DNA from: Anaerolineales bacterium | GTDB taxonomy: Bacteria > Chloroflexota > Anaerolineae > Anaerolineales > UBA11858 | Length of the DNA stretch: 64,000 nucleotides | Assembly: GCA_028278545.1 (NCBI GenBank) | Contig: JANQED010000018.1 | Span: 1 to 64,000 of the forward strand | Reading direction: 5' to 3' | Shown here: in pieces, positions 8,553 to 17,100 of the stretch | Numbering within the stretch: position 1 is the stretch's first letter | Layout: each line of letters opens with the position of its first letter | Made by a program: the position numbers and the translations under genes | Notes under the pieces: model-generated | What the model saw: the letters and a program-made list of their open reading frames with translations, nothing else | What the model was told of the DNA's origin: nothing | Database searches by the model: none

Positions 8553-8558
8553 TATAAT
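8553..8558 (+). promoter_or_regulatory. Candidate -10 box (TATAAT) for the PIG-L gene
   Basis: A consensus TATAAT stands 39 bases before the chosen ATG at 8597 and 20 bases before the AAGGAG at 8578-8583. A good -35 box was not found at the usual spacing. Confidence 0.45.
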
Positions 8559-8596
8559 TCGGCTTGCAGTTTAATTCAAGGAGTTTGACCAACAAT

Positions 8597-9355
8597 ATGT
8601 CCAACAACTTCTACATCCCCGAACGCGCCATGGTCGTCATGGCCCACCCCGATGACCCCGAGTTCTCCTGCGCTGGCACGGTGGCCCGTTGGTCTCAGAC
8701 TGGCACAGAGGTTTGTTACGTGCTCTGCACCAGCGGCGATGTGGGCATCGCCGAACCGGGCATGACCCGCGCAAAAGCCGCTACAATACGCGAAGCCGAA
8801 GAGCGAGATGCCGCCAAAATCCTCGGCGTCAAGGAAGTCGTTTTCTTGGGTGAGCCTGACGGCTTGTTGCAGCCCACCCTGGAACTGCGCAAGAAGATTG
8901 TGCGCCAAATCCGCCGCTTCCGCCCGGAAGTCGTCATCACCGGCGATCCCACTGTGGTATGGGCCAGCGAAAGCTATATCAATCATCCCGACCATCGCGC
9001 CGCTGCCACCGCCGCATTAGATGCTACGTTCCCCGCAGCCGGGCAGCCCAATCTCTTTGAAGAACTCGAAGAGCAGGGCCTCTCCGCCCACAAGCCCCGC
9101 AAGGTCTACGTGACCACCTGGGGTGATCCGGACATCTTTGTCAACATCACCGATACCATTGATCTCAAAATCGAAGCTCTGCGTGCCCACAAGAGCCAGA
9201 TGAAGGACTGGGACCCTGAAGAGATGATCAAAAATTGGGCCGCCGAACGCGGCAAGGGCAAAGAAATGGCCTATGCCGAGGGCTTCCGGGTGATCACCCT
9301 GGTCGATGACGAAACCTGGGAGAAAACCAAAGGCCAGGTCTTGCCAGAAGAATAA
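8597..9355 (+). CDS. PIG-L/LmbE family zinc deacetylase
   Basis: A 252-residue N-deacetylase of the PIG-L family, which removes acetyl groups from N-acetylglucosaminyl conjugates (as in GPI, mycothiol and bacillithiol synthesis). The zinc ligands are clear: MAHPDDPEF near residue 16-22 and NHPDHRAA near residue 133. The ATG at 8597 is chosen because it follows AAGGAG (8578-8583); a TTG 33 bases earlier is in frame but lies upstream of that site. The substrate is not known. It could belong to thiol-cofactor synthesis or to glycoconjugate turnover; no partner glycosyltransferase is next to it. Confidence 0.9.
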   Translation: MSNNFYIPERAMVVMAHPDDPEFSCAGTVARWSQTGTEVCYVLCTSGDVGIAEPGMTRAKAATIREAEERDAAKILGVKEVVFLGEPDGLLQPTLELRKKIVRQIRRFRPEVVITGDPTVVWASESYINHPDHRAAATAALDATFPAAGQPNLFEELEEQGLSAHKPRKVYVTTWGDPDIFVNITDTIDLKIEALRAHKSQMKDWDPEEMIKNWAAERGKGKEMAYAEGFRVITLVDDETWEKTKGQVLPEE

Positions 9356-9434
9356 TCACACTCGGATGAAAGGGAAAATTATTCTTTAGCCGTCCGTTAA
9401 AGCCATGATATCCGACAACACTTTAGGAGACCAC

Positions 9435-9944
9435 ATGCAATTTGCCGAACTGATCACCAAGCGCTACAGCGTGCGCGCTTATAAACCCGATCCCATCGAA
9501 GACCAAGAGCTTCAGCAGGTGCTCGAAGCCGCCCGCATGGCCCCTACTGCGGCCAACTTGCAGCCCTTCCAATTGATCGTCGTCCATACCAGAGGCAGAG
9601 AAGAAGAACTGCGCCGCATATACGACCGGGAGTGGTTTACGCAGGCTCCCCTGATCATCGTTGCCTGTGGGATTCCCTCCCAGGCCTGGGTACGGCATGA
9701 CAAGGCCAATTACGGCGTGGTGGATGTAGCCATCGTCATGGATCATCTTATCCTGGCGGCAGCCGACCAGGGATTGGGCACCTGCTGGGTCGGTGCATTC
9801 GACCCCCAGGCCGCTCGCCAGGTCCTTGGCATTCCGGAGGATGTCGATCCCATCGTGATGACTCCCTTAGGGTATCCGGCTGATCAACCGGGGCCCAAAG
9901 TTCGTAAACCGCTTGACGAATTGGTCAGATACGAAAGTTGGTAG
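9435..9944 (+). CDS. Nitroreductase-family FMN oxidoreductase
   Basis: A 169-residue protein with the nitroreductase fold: KRYSVRAYKPDPI at the N-terminus (FMN phosphate-binding Arg/Ser), ARMAPTAANLQPF, and the GLGTCWVGAFDP segment near the C-terminal third. TTAGGAGA precedes the ATG at 9435 by 5 bases; an in-frame ATG 30 bases earlier lacks such a site. Members reduce nitro compounds, flavins or quinones with NAD(P)H. In actinobacteria a related domain reduces dehydro-F420-0 as part of FbiB, and the CofE in this window lacks it, so a role in F420 synthesis is worth testing but is unsupported by position. It converges on the lysine aminotransferase with a 21-base gap. Confidence 0.88.
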   Translation: MQFAELITKRYSVRAYKPDPIEDQELQQVLEAARMAPTAANLQPFQLIVVHTRGREEELRRIYDREWFTQAPLIIVACGIPSQAWVRHDKANYGVVDVAIVMDHLILAAADQGLGTCWVGAFDPQAARQVLGIPEDVDPIVMTPLGYPADQPGPKVRKPLDELVRYESW

Positions 9945-9965
9945 TCCAGGGAGAGTCAGAACAAT

Positions 9966-11309
9966 CTAAGCCGGGATGCTCTTGGCAACCACCTCCACCG
10001 CTTTGTTGACCACCTCCTCAGGGGTGTCCAACATACCGCGAAAACGGATCGTGCGATTCCCACATTTCAGCGCCTTGAGACCGTTCTCGGACAGCTTATC
10101 GATCATCGTATCCCGGTGCACCTGATCGGGCAGATCATAGGCGATCATCATGCCTTTACCGCGCACGTTGGTCATCATCCCTTTGGACTCCTCGGCAACG
10201 GCTTGCAACTCGCCGAGCATCATCTCGCCCACTTTAGCGGTGTGCGCCAAGAGATTCTCTGCTTCAATGATCTCTAGATAGCGCGTGCAGCGCACCATAT
10301 CGACGAGATTGCCACCGAAGGTCGAATTGATGCGGCTGGATTCCTCGAAAACGTGGTTGCTGACCTCTTCAATGCGTTTCCCCGCCACGATCCCACAGAC
10401 TTGCGTCTTCTTCCCAAAAGCGAAGATATCGGGCTGGAGATCAAAGTGCTCAAAGGCCCACATTTTCCCGGTAATACCCATACCCGACTGCACCTCATCG
10501 AAGATTAGCAGGAATTCATACTCGTCCGCCAAGCGGCGTAATTCACGCATGAATTCAGGCCGGAAATGATTATCTCCACCCTCGCCTTGGATCGTCTCGA
10601 TGATCAGCGCGGCAATATCACCCTTGTACTGCTCCGCCGCCATCTCGATCTGGGACACGGCCATTTCCTCTAACCTGTTCACATCATCGATGACCTCATC
10701 GGTCACAGGAAATCGCAGCTTGGGGTTGACGATTCTCGGCCAATCGAATTTGGGGAAATACATGAATTTGCGGGGGTCATCAGTATTCGTCAAAGACATG
10801 TTATACCCCGAACGACCATGAAAGGCCTCACGAAAGTGGATCACTTTAGTCCCCAGCCCTTCGACCATGGCTGGGATGGCCTCCTGAAGGCTGGCTCCCG
10901 CAATTGCAGCGAAGTTCTTGCGCACTTTCCAGTCAAAGGCCGCTTTGAGCGCGTTTTCGACAGCCAGGGAGCCCCCGCTGACCACAAAGAGATGGGGCAT
11001 AGCCTCTGGTAAGGCAACACGGCCAAAAGTCTCCACAAATTCCGCCATCATGGTCGTGTAAATGTCTGAATTAGACGGTTTGTGGATAGCTGAGAGAGTC
11101 AGCTTTTCCAGGAACTCGGCATCTTTTAGTCTGGGGTGATTGTAACCAATCGGAATGCTGGCAAAGAAGGTGAAAAAATCGATATACTCACGGCCTGTGA
11201 CCGCATCGACGATATAAGAGCCATGCGACCGCTGTGCATCAAACACAATCGGGCTGCCATCAGCGAGCATATGCTTGGCAATCGTTCCATGGACCTGTGC
11301 TGGTTGCAT
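9966..11309 (-). CDS. lat: L-lysine 6-aminotransferase (class III PLP enzyme)
   Basis: A 447-residue fold-type I aminotransferase that transfers the epsilon-amino group of lysine to 2-oxoglutarate, giving 2-aminoadipate semialdehyde. The IFDEVQSGMGITG cofactor motif and the lysine in FGKKTQVCG are present. The surrounding region (SSRINSTFGGNLVDMVR, ETIQGEGGDNHFRPEF) is much closer to actinobacterial Lat than to ornithine or GABA aminotransferases. The frame is open further upstream, but the ATG at 11309 follows GGAGAGG and lies 45 bases downstream of a good promoter. The next enzyme expected in the pathway, an aminoadipate semialdehyde dehydrogenase, is not in this window. Confidence 0.9.
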   Translation of the reverse strand: MQPAQVHGTIAKHMLADGSPIVFDAQRSHGSYIVDAVTGREYIDFFTFFASIPIGYNHPRLKDAEFLEKLTLSAIHKPSNSDIYTTMMAEFVETFGRVALPEAMPHLFVVSGGSLAVENALKAAFDWKVRKNFAAIAGASLQEAIPAMVEGLGTKVIHFREAFHGRSGYNMSLTNTDDPRKFMYFPKFDWPRIVNPKLRFPVTDEVIDDVNRLEEMAVSQIEMAAEQYKGDIAALIIETIQGEGGDNHFRPEFMRELRRLADEYEFLLIFDEVQSGMGITGKMWAFEHFDLQPDIFAFGKKTQVCGIVAGKRIEEVSNHVFEESSRINSTFGGNLVDMVRCTRYLEIIEAENLLAHTAKVGEMMLGELQAVAEESKGMMTNVRGKGMMIAYDLPDQVHRDTMIDKLSENGLKALKCGNRTIRFRGMLDTPEEVVNKAVEVVAKSIPA

Positions 11310-11360
11310 AAGATATCCTCTCCGGGAATGTTGTTTACAGGGTATCAACCCACCGCTGGG

Positions 11361-11388
11361 ATTATATCTCACTAAAGGGTAAATGCAA
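11361..11388 (-). promoter_or_regulatory. Sigma-70-like promoter for the lysine aminotransferase gene
   Basis: On the minus strand TTGCAT (11388-11383) and TATAAT (11366-11361) are separated by 16 bases. The transcript would start near 11354, leaving a leader of about 45 bases. The element overlaps the control region of the divergent radical SAM gene. Confidence 0.65.
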
Positions 11389-11438
11389 GCCAGGTGTATT
11401 TCAGGTCTATTGGGCTTGATGGTATCATTTGTGGAGTC

Positions 11439-12440
11439 ATGAACCGCCACGCTCCTCCCCTGCACCCCTCTGACCTGGGCTTGATCCTGTCGTACAAATG
11501 CCAGTGTGAATGTGCCCACTGCCTGTATAATTGCGGGCCGACATGGCGCGATTGGATGTCCCCCGAAGAAGTGCAAGAGGCGCTGGAAGCCACCCTCCAT
11601 TGGGAGCAGCCCTATCAGGTACATCTCACCGGGGGAGAGCCATTCTTAAAATTCTCCCTGCTCCTCCACGCTGTTGAGATAGCCACGGAGTTGGGCATTC
11701 CCGTATATGCCGAGACCAACGCCGGCTGGTGCGTGGGCGAGACTCTGGTCGAAGAGCGTTTCACTGCCCTACAAGAAGTTGGGCCGAGCGCGCTACTGAT
11801 CAGTTGTTCCCCATTTCATGCTGAAACTATTCCCCCAGCGCGCACCTTGATGGCTATACGCAAATCCTTGGAGGTTTTTGGGCCGCAGCGCACCATTGTC
11901 TATATGTCGGGCTGGCTGGAGCAAATCCAGGCTTTTGGAATCGATGCGCCTACCCCGCTGGAGGCCTATTCCCAGGTTTTTGGTCGGGAAGAGGCCGGGC
12001 GCATGTTCTGGCAGGGGTACAGCTTGATCTCCGGGGGCAGGTCCGGCTATCGGTTAGGTCATCTCGCGCCCAAACGGAGTCCGGAAGCCTTCCAGGGGCA
12101 GACCTGTCATCGCGAACTGCTCTACGCCCACCATTCCCACTTCGACTTGTATGGAAATTTCATTCCTTCATTTTGCGGCGGTCTGACAGTTGGTAACTGG
12201 CATCAGCTTCCCCAATTGATAGCAGATTTTCAGTCAAATATCTTTCCCGAACTGATCGAAATACTGATCAAAGCGGGCCCCTATCGACTATACGAAGTGG
12301 CCAAGGAATCTTACAATTACCAAGCGCCGGACGGTGGCTTCGTGGGAAAATGCCATCTCTGCGTGGATGTGCGCCGTCATCTGGTCGGGTCGGCGGACTT
12401 CCCCGAACTGCGCCCCGTGGAGTTTTACGACAATTTTTAG
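11439..12440 (+). CDS. Radical SAM protein of unknown substrate
   Basis: A 333-residue radical S-adenosylmethionine protein. The 4Fe-4S motif CxxxCxxC is at residues 21-28 (C21, C25, C28), followed by the GGEP loop (HLTGGEPFLKF) that binds SAM. The C-terminal half has further cysteines (GQTCHREL, SFCGGL, GKCHLCVDVR) that could hold an auxiliary cluster as in SPASM-type enzymes. The ATG at 11439 is taken rather than one 45 bases earlier, because the conserved domain starts just after it. It is followed at 74 bases by the GNAT-like gene. No known maturase or precursor peptide is visible nearby, so the product is unassigned. Confidence 0.85.
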   Translation: MNRHAPPLHPSDLGLILSYKCQCECAHCLYNCGPTWRDWMSPEEVQEALEATLHWEQPYQVHLTGGEPFLKFSLLLHAVEIATELGIPVYAETNAGWCVGETLVEERFTALQEVGPSALLISCSPFHAETIPPARTLMAIRKSLEVFGPQRTIVYMSGWLEQIQAFGIDAPTPLEAYSQVFGREEAGRMFWQGYSLISGGRSGYRLGHLAPKRSPEAFQGQTCHRELLYAHHSHFDLYGNFIPSFCGGLTVGNWHQLPQLIADFQSNIFPELIEILIKAGPYRLYEVAKESYNYQAPDGGFVGKCHLCVDVRRHLVGSADFPELRPVEFYDNF

Positions 12441-12513
12441 TGACCTCCGACCGAAGTCCCAGTGCCTCGCGATGCACCTCACCTCAGCCAATCAAGGTTT
12501 ATTTGGAGAAACT

Positions 12514-13638
12514 ATGAAAGTTCGCCAGATCGATACCAACAATTCCAGTGATGTACGCCGTTTCGTCCGTTTCCCTTTTGAGCTATACCGGGAGAACAAA
12601 TTCTGGGTACCGACGATGGAAGCGGAGATGAAAACCGCCCTTGATCCGGAGACGCACCCCTTTTATCAGCACTCTGAGGCGGCCTTTTTCCTCGCCCAAA
12701 GCAACGGAAAGACCCAGGGCCGATTGGCGGTTCTCGATAACAAACGCTACCGCCGGGCACTTGAAAAAAGCACTACCGGCTTGTTTTATTTCTTCGAAGT
12801 GGTAGAAGATATCCAAGTGGCAAAAGCCCTTTTCGAAGCGGGTTTCCGCTGGGCACGCTCCCGTGGCATCGACACGCTCATCGGGCCAAAAGGTCTCGCG
12901 CAGGGCGACGGCATTGGCATGTTGGTAGAAGGCTTCGACTACCTCCCCGCTATGGGTATATCCTATAATCTGGATTACTATCCCGATTTCATGGTCGAAC
13001 TCGGCTTCCAAAAAGAGTCCGATCTGCTCTCAGGCTTCATTTCGGCGGACGAGTATCAATTACCTCAACGCGTTCACGATCTCGCCAGGCGCGTTAGAGA
13101 ACGTCGGGGCTTCCATGTCAAGAAGTTCAACACCAAAGACGAACTGCGCGCATGGATTCCCAACGTGCGCGAGGTTTACAATCAGGCTTTCGCAACCGTG
13201 CCGGAGTTCGTGCCCATTACCGAAGAGGAAGTTTGGGTAATCGCCGATAGGATCCTTTCAATCGCCGACCCCAAGCTGCTTAAACTGGTATTCAAAGGGG
13301 ATACGCTGGTGGGTTTCCTTTTCTCCTACCCAAATATCTCCAAAGGCCTCCAAAGAGCACGCGGTCGCCTCTGGCCCTTGGGATGGTGGCATTTGATGCG
13401 CGAATTCAAGCGCACCAAGATGCTCGACATCAATGGGATTGGGCTGCTGCCGGGACATCAGGGTGTCGGCGCGACAGCGGTGCTCTATTCAGAATTAGAA
13501 AAGACGGTTCGGGAATTCGGCTTCGAATATGCCGACCTGGTGCAAATCAACGAAACCAACCTCAAGAGCTTTAGCGAGTCGGACCACCTCGGCGCCACCT
13601 GGCACAAACGACACCGCGTTTACAAAAAGACGTTCTAG
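12514..13638 (+). CDS. Large GNAT-like acyltransferase of unknown function
   Basis: A 374-residue soluble protein. The C-terminal part (about 230-374) looks like a GNAT N-acyltransferase: DINGIGLLPGHQGVGATAVL fits the acyl-CoA loop (Q/RxxGxG/A). The N-terminal half (FPFELYRENKFWVPTM, then GPKGLAQGDGIGMLVEGF) resembles a second degenerate acyltransferase fold, as in uncharacterised proteins of similar length in many bacteria. The ATG at 12514 follows TTGGAG by 6 bases; the frame is open upstream but overlaps the radical SAM gene. It lies between the radical SAM gene and a MaoC hydratase on the same strand. Acceptor and donor are unknown. Confidence 0.75.
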   Translation: MKVRQIDTNNSSDVRRFVRFPFELYRENKFWVPTMEAEMKTALDPETHPFYQHSEAAFFLAQSNGKTQGRLAVLDNKRYRRALEKSTTGLFYFFEVVEDIQVAKALFEAGFRWARSRGIDTLIGPKGLAQGDGIGMLVEGFDYLPAMGISYNLDYYPDFMVELGFQKESDLLSGFISADEYQLPQRVHDLARRVRERRGFHVKKFNTKDELRAWIPNVREVYNQAFATVPEFVPITEEEVWVIADRILSIADPKLLKLVFKGDTLVGFLFSYPNISKGLQRARGRLWPLGWWHLMREFKRTKMLDINGIGLLPGHQGVGATAVLYSELEKTVREFGFEYADLVQINETNLKSFSESDHLGATWHKRHRVYKKTF

Positions 13639-13662
13639 GAAAGCCCTTATAAGGAGAGGCCG

Positions 13663-14061
13663 ATGATTTCTGTTGGCGACAGCGCCACCCTGACCAAAAC
13701 TTTCCGCGATGAGGATGTCCGCACCTTCGCGGAGTTATCCGGCGACAACAATCCTATCCACTTAGACGACGAATACGCAGCCGGCACCCGCTTCGGTCGG
13801 CGGTTGGTGCATGGCATTCTGACGTCCGGGCTGATCTCAGCGATCTTGGGAACACAGCTCCCCGGGCCGGGCAGCATCTATATCAAACAGACGATCAATT
13901 TTCGCGCCCCCGTGTATATTGGCGAAGCCATAACCGCCACGGTGACCGCAAAAAAGATTCGTGACGACAAACCCATTGCCACCTTCGAGACCGTCTGCAA
14001 GAAAAAAGATGGTACGGTGGTCATCGATGGCGAGGCAGTACTCTTATTGCCCTCGGAATAG
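13663..14061 (+). CDS. MaoC-family (R)-specific enoyl-CoA hydratase
   Basis: A 132-residue hot-dog protein. The hydratase-2 motif is present: SGDNNPIHLDDEYA supplies the catalytic Asp and His, followed by FGRRLVHGILTSGL. This matches short PhaJ-like enzymes that hydrate trans-2-enoyl-CoA to (R)-3-hydroxyacyl-CoA. AAGGAG at about 13650 precedes the ATG by 8 bases. It starts 24 bases after the GNAT-like gene, so the two are probably one transcript. It may act in fatty-acid or polyhydroxyalkanoate metabolism; no polymerase gene is nearby. Confidence 0.9.
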   Translation: MISVGDSATLTKTFRDEDVRTFAELSGDNNPIHLDDEYAAGTRFGRRLVHGILTSGLISAILGTQLPGPGSIYIKQTINFRAPVYIGEAITATVTAKKIRDDKPIATFETVCKKKDGTVVIDGEAVLLLPSE

Positions 14062-14077
14062 ACTCCAGCAAGAGTTC

Positions 14078-14180
14078 GGGATTCCGAAATCTCCTGGTTT
14101 CGATGCGGCTGGCCTTGCCACGTTCGTTCGGCTCCATCACTCAGCACCCTGAACGGAGCGCAGTCGAAGGGGGACAACTT
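14078..14180 (+). repeat. Interspersed repeat family B, copy 1
   Basis: Shares with 21974-22050 the blocks ATTCCGAAATC, GCGGCTGGCCTTGCCAC and AGTCGAAGGGGGA. It contains the stem CGAAATC-TCCT-GGTTTCG. This copy is about 25 bases longer in the middle (CACCCTGAACGGAGCGC). It lies between the convergent MaoC and HD-GYP genes, and supplies the last dozen codons and the stop of the HD-GYP gene. Confidence 0.75.
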
Positions 14181-17100
14181 TTCTCTAGAATGCTTTGTCT
14201 ACGATCTGCATGTTGACTTTCGGGCTGCCAGACCTTTAGAAATACATCAACGATTTGGGGATCGAAATGAGACCCAGCTTGCTCTTCGATATAAGTCCTG
14301 ACCTCATCATCGGCCCAGGCGGGTCGATAGGGACGGTCAGAACGCAACGCATCCCATACATCCACAACCGCAAAGATGCGCGCAGCCAGAGGGATGTCTA
14401 GTCCCATGAGTCCCTGGGGATATCCAGAACCGTCCCATTTCTCATGATGGTAACGCGGGATATCCAACGCCGGCGCCAAATACTCGATCGGCGAGAGCAT
14501 TTGATACCCGTAAGTGGTGTGCATACGCATAATCTCCCACTCAGCTTCATCCAAAGGCCCATCTTTTTGTAGTATCCGGTCCGGCACACCCATCTTGCCA
14601 ATATCATGCAGTAGGACACCGCGGCGGATGTGTACCAACTCTTCATCCTGAATCCCCAACGCCTGGGCCAACCGAACCGTCATGTCCATAACGCGGCGGG
14701 AATGCCCCTCCGTCTCTTGGTCTCGTAACTCTAAGGCACGCGCCCAACCCTCAAGTGTGCGGTCATATGCCAGCGAGAGATTCAAGTTGGCGCGCTGCAA
14801 GTCTTGGAACAGCTTGGCATTGTTGATCGCAATGGCGAATTGCCCGGCCAAGGTCTCCATAAAATCGATCCATTCGCGATCGGGGTCAAGGTGCTGGCGG
14901 TGGAAGATTTCCATCACACCTACCACATGCCCCTTTGCCAGCAATGCAAAGCCGAAATAACTCACGAAACCTTCGCGCAAAAAGACTTCATGCCGAGGGG
15001 ATCCGTTCGTCGACTCTCTGATAGATGGGATTTGAACCAGTCTGCGTTCCTGGACTGCTCGGCCCGCGTAGCCTTGATCGATCCGCACATGCATCCGAGA
15101 AATAGCATCCGAACTGAATCCTGTGCCCGCGCCATACTCCAACATCAATGTATGAGGATTGAACAAAAGCACATCAGCAGCATCAACCTTCAATTGGCCG
15201 ATCACCTGATCGATCAAGACTCGCAGAGTGAATTTCAGATCCAAACTCGCGGTGATCGCCTGGTCAACTTCACGCAGCGCTGAAAGCCGCTGTAGACTCA
15301 ATTGGGTTTTCTCGTGTAGGGTAGCTCTTCGAATGGCGTTAGCCGCGATATGGGCAATCGAAGTCAACAGGTCGATTTCCTCAACACCAAACGAGCGCCC
15401 TTTCCGCAAACCAATATTCATTACCCCGATCAAATCATCGGTAGCCAGAAGGGGCAAAGTGAGATGAGCGCCTACATCTTTGATGAATTCGGCTTCTTCG
15501 GGATGGATCTGGGCGATGGGGTCATTGAGCAAGTCCTCTGTCAAATACATCTCCCTGGCACTGGCGACATACCCGGTTACCCCTTCCCCAGGACGATGAC
15601 TGAGTCCTACCAGATCAGGCCTTGGCGGGCTCCACTCTCTGGCAACAAGGTTTCCAGAGACCGGGTCGGCTAAATGGATGACTCCAAATACTGCCTTCGT
15701 AACCTGTACGGTTTGGTTGAGCAGGATGGGCAGCATCTCTTCAACGGACCTCGCCTCCCGCATGGCCGACGAGATATGGCCAATCGCCTCCAACTCATTC
15801 AGGCGGCGTTGGGCTTGATCATACAATTTTGTATTTTCCAATACAGTAGCGGCGAGAGAGGCCAACATCTCAAGGTTAAATTGATCTCCATCGGAATAAA
15901 CATTAGCCTGATAGCTCTGCGCAGAAAGCATACCCAGCGCGTTACCCTTAATCCGAATGGGTACTGCCAATATGGAGCGAACATGCTTGGATCCACCCAA
16001 ATGGAAAACTTCAAAGTCGCCATCATAGGCAGTTAAGTCCGGTATCAGTAGTGGCTGGCCGTGGCTAATCACCTGTCCACTCAAACTGGTGCCTTGTGGA
16101 ATTCGCGCCGGCGAGAGGCATTTTTCACCATCGTAGGCGTAAACAAGTTCAATCTCTTCTAAATCATCATTTAGCAGCGAGATCAGGAACACTTCCGCTC
16201 GCATCATCCTTCGCGTTGCGCCATGAAGCACCCGATAAGCGCTATCAAGATCTTGGCTGGCAGCCACAACCTCCTGACTGACATTATGAAGGGCGGCCCA
16301 TCTATGAGCGTCCTCAAGAGCGGTTTCGTACAGCTGTACATTCTCCAATACCGCAGCAGCATGAGCGCCCAACATCTCTAGCAAATAGAGGTCGTCGAGT
16401 GTGTAAGCATTTGGTGTGCTGCTTTGGGCAGACAGCATCCCGATAGTTCGGTCAGAAACTTTGATTGGGATGGCGATCAAGGATTGGATATAGTCGGGAT
16501 CGCCAATGATCTGCACATCGAAATCGCCCTGGTAGGTATCAATATCATTGATATGCACCGATACGCCATTGTCAATCACATAACCGCTGACACCAGAATG
16601 TGCAGGAATAGCACCCTCCGGAATGATTTCATCTTTTTCTACAGCATATGCCAGCCTGATCTCCGACCCACCATTTTGCGCCAGGGAAATGATGAAAGCA
16701 TCTACACGCATAACGCTCTCCACAGCCCGGTGAATGGCTTGATAAACCAGTTCAGGGTCACGGCTGGCCATGATCATATCCTGGCTGGCTTTATACAAAA
16801 CCATCCGCCGCTCCGCGGCGTCTAGCGCATCCTGATATAGGCGTGCGTTATGGATAGCGATTGCTGCCTGTTCTGAGAAAGCTTTTAGGTGCTCAGCGTG
16901 AATTTCAGAATAAAATCCCGGCTGACTGTGATTCAAACTGATCAGCCCAACAATCTCCTGGTTTTTCTGAATGGGTGCTGCCAGATAGGAAGCAATCCAC
17001 TCTACCTTGGAGCGCGGTACCCATAGCTCGCTTTCATGAGTATCAGGAACCACCAACGTCTTTTTCGTCTGGAGAACTCGCTGGATCGTTGGAAACTCAG

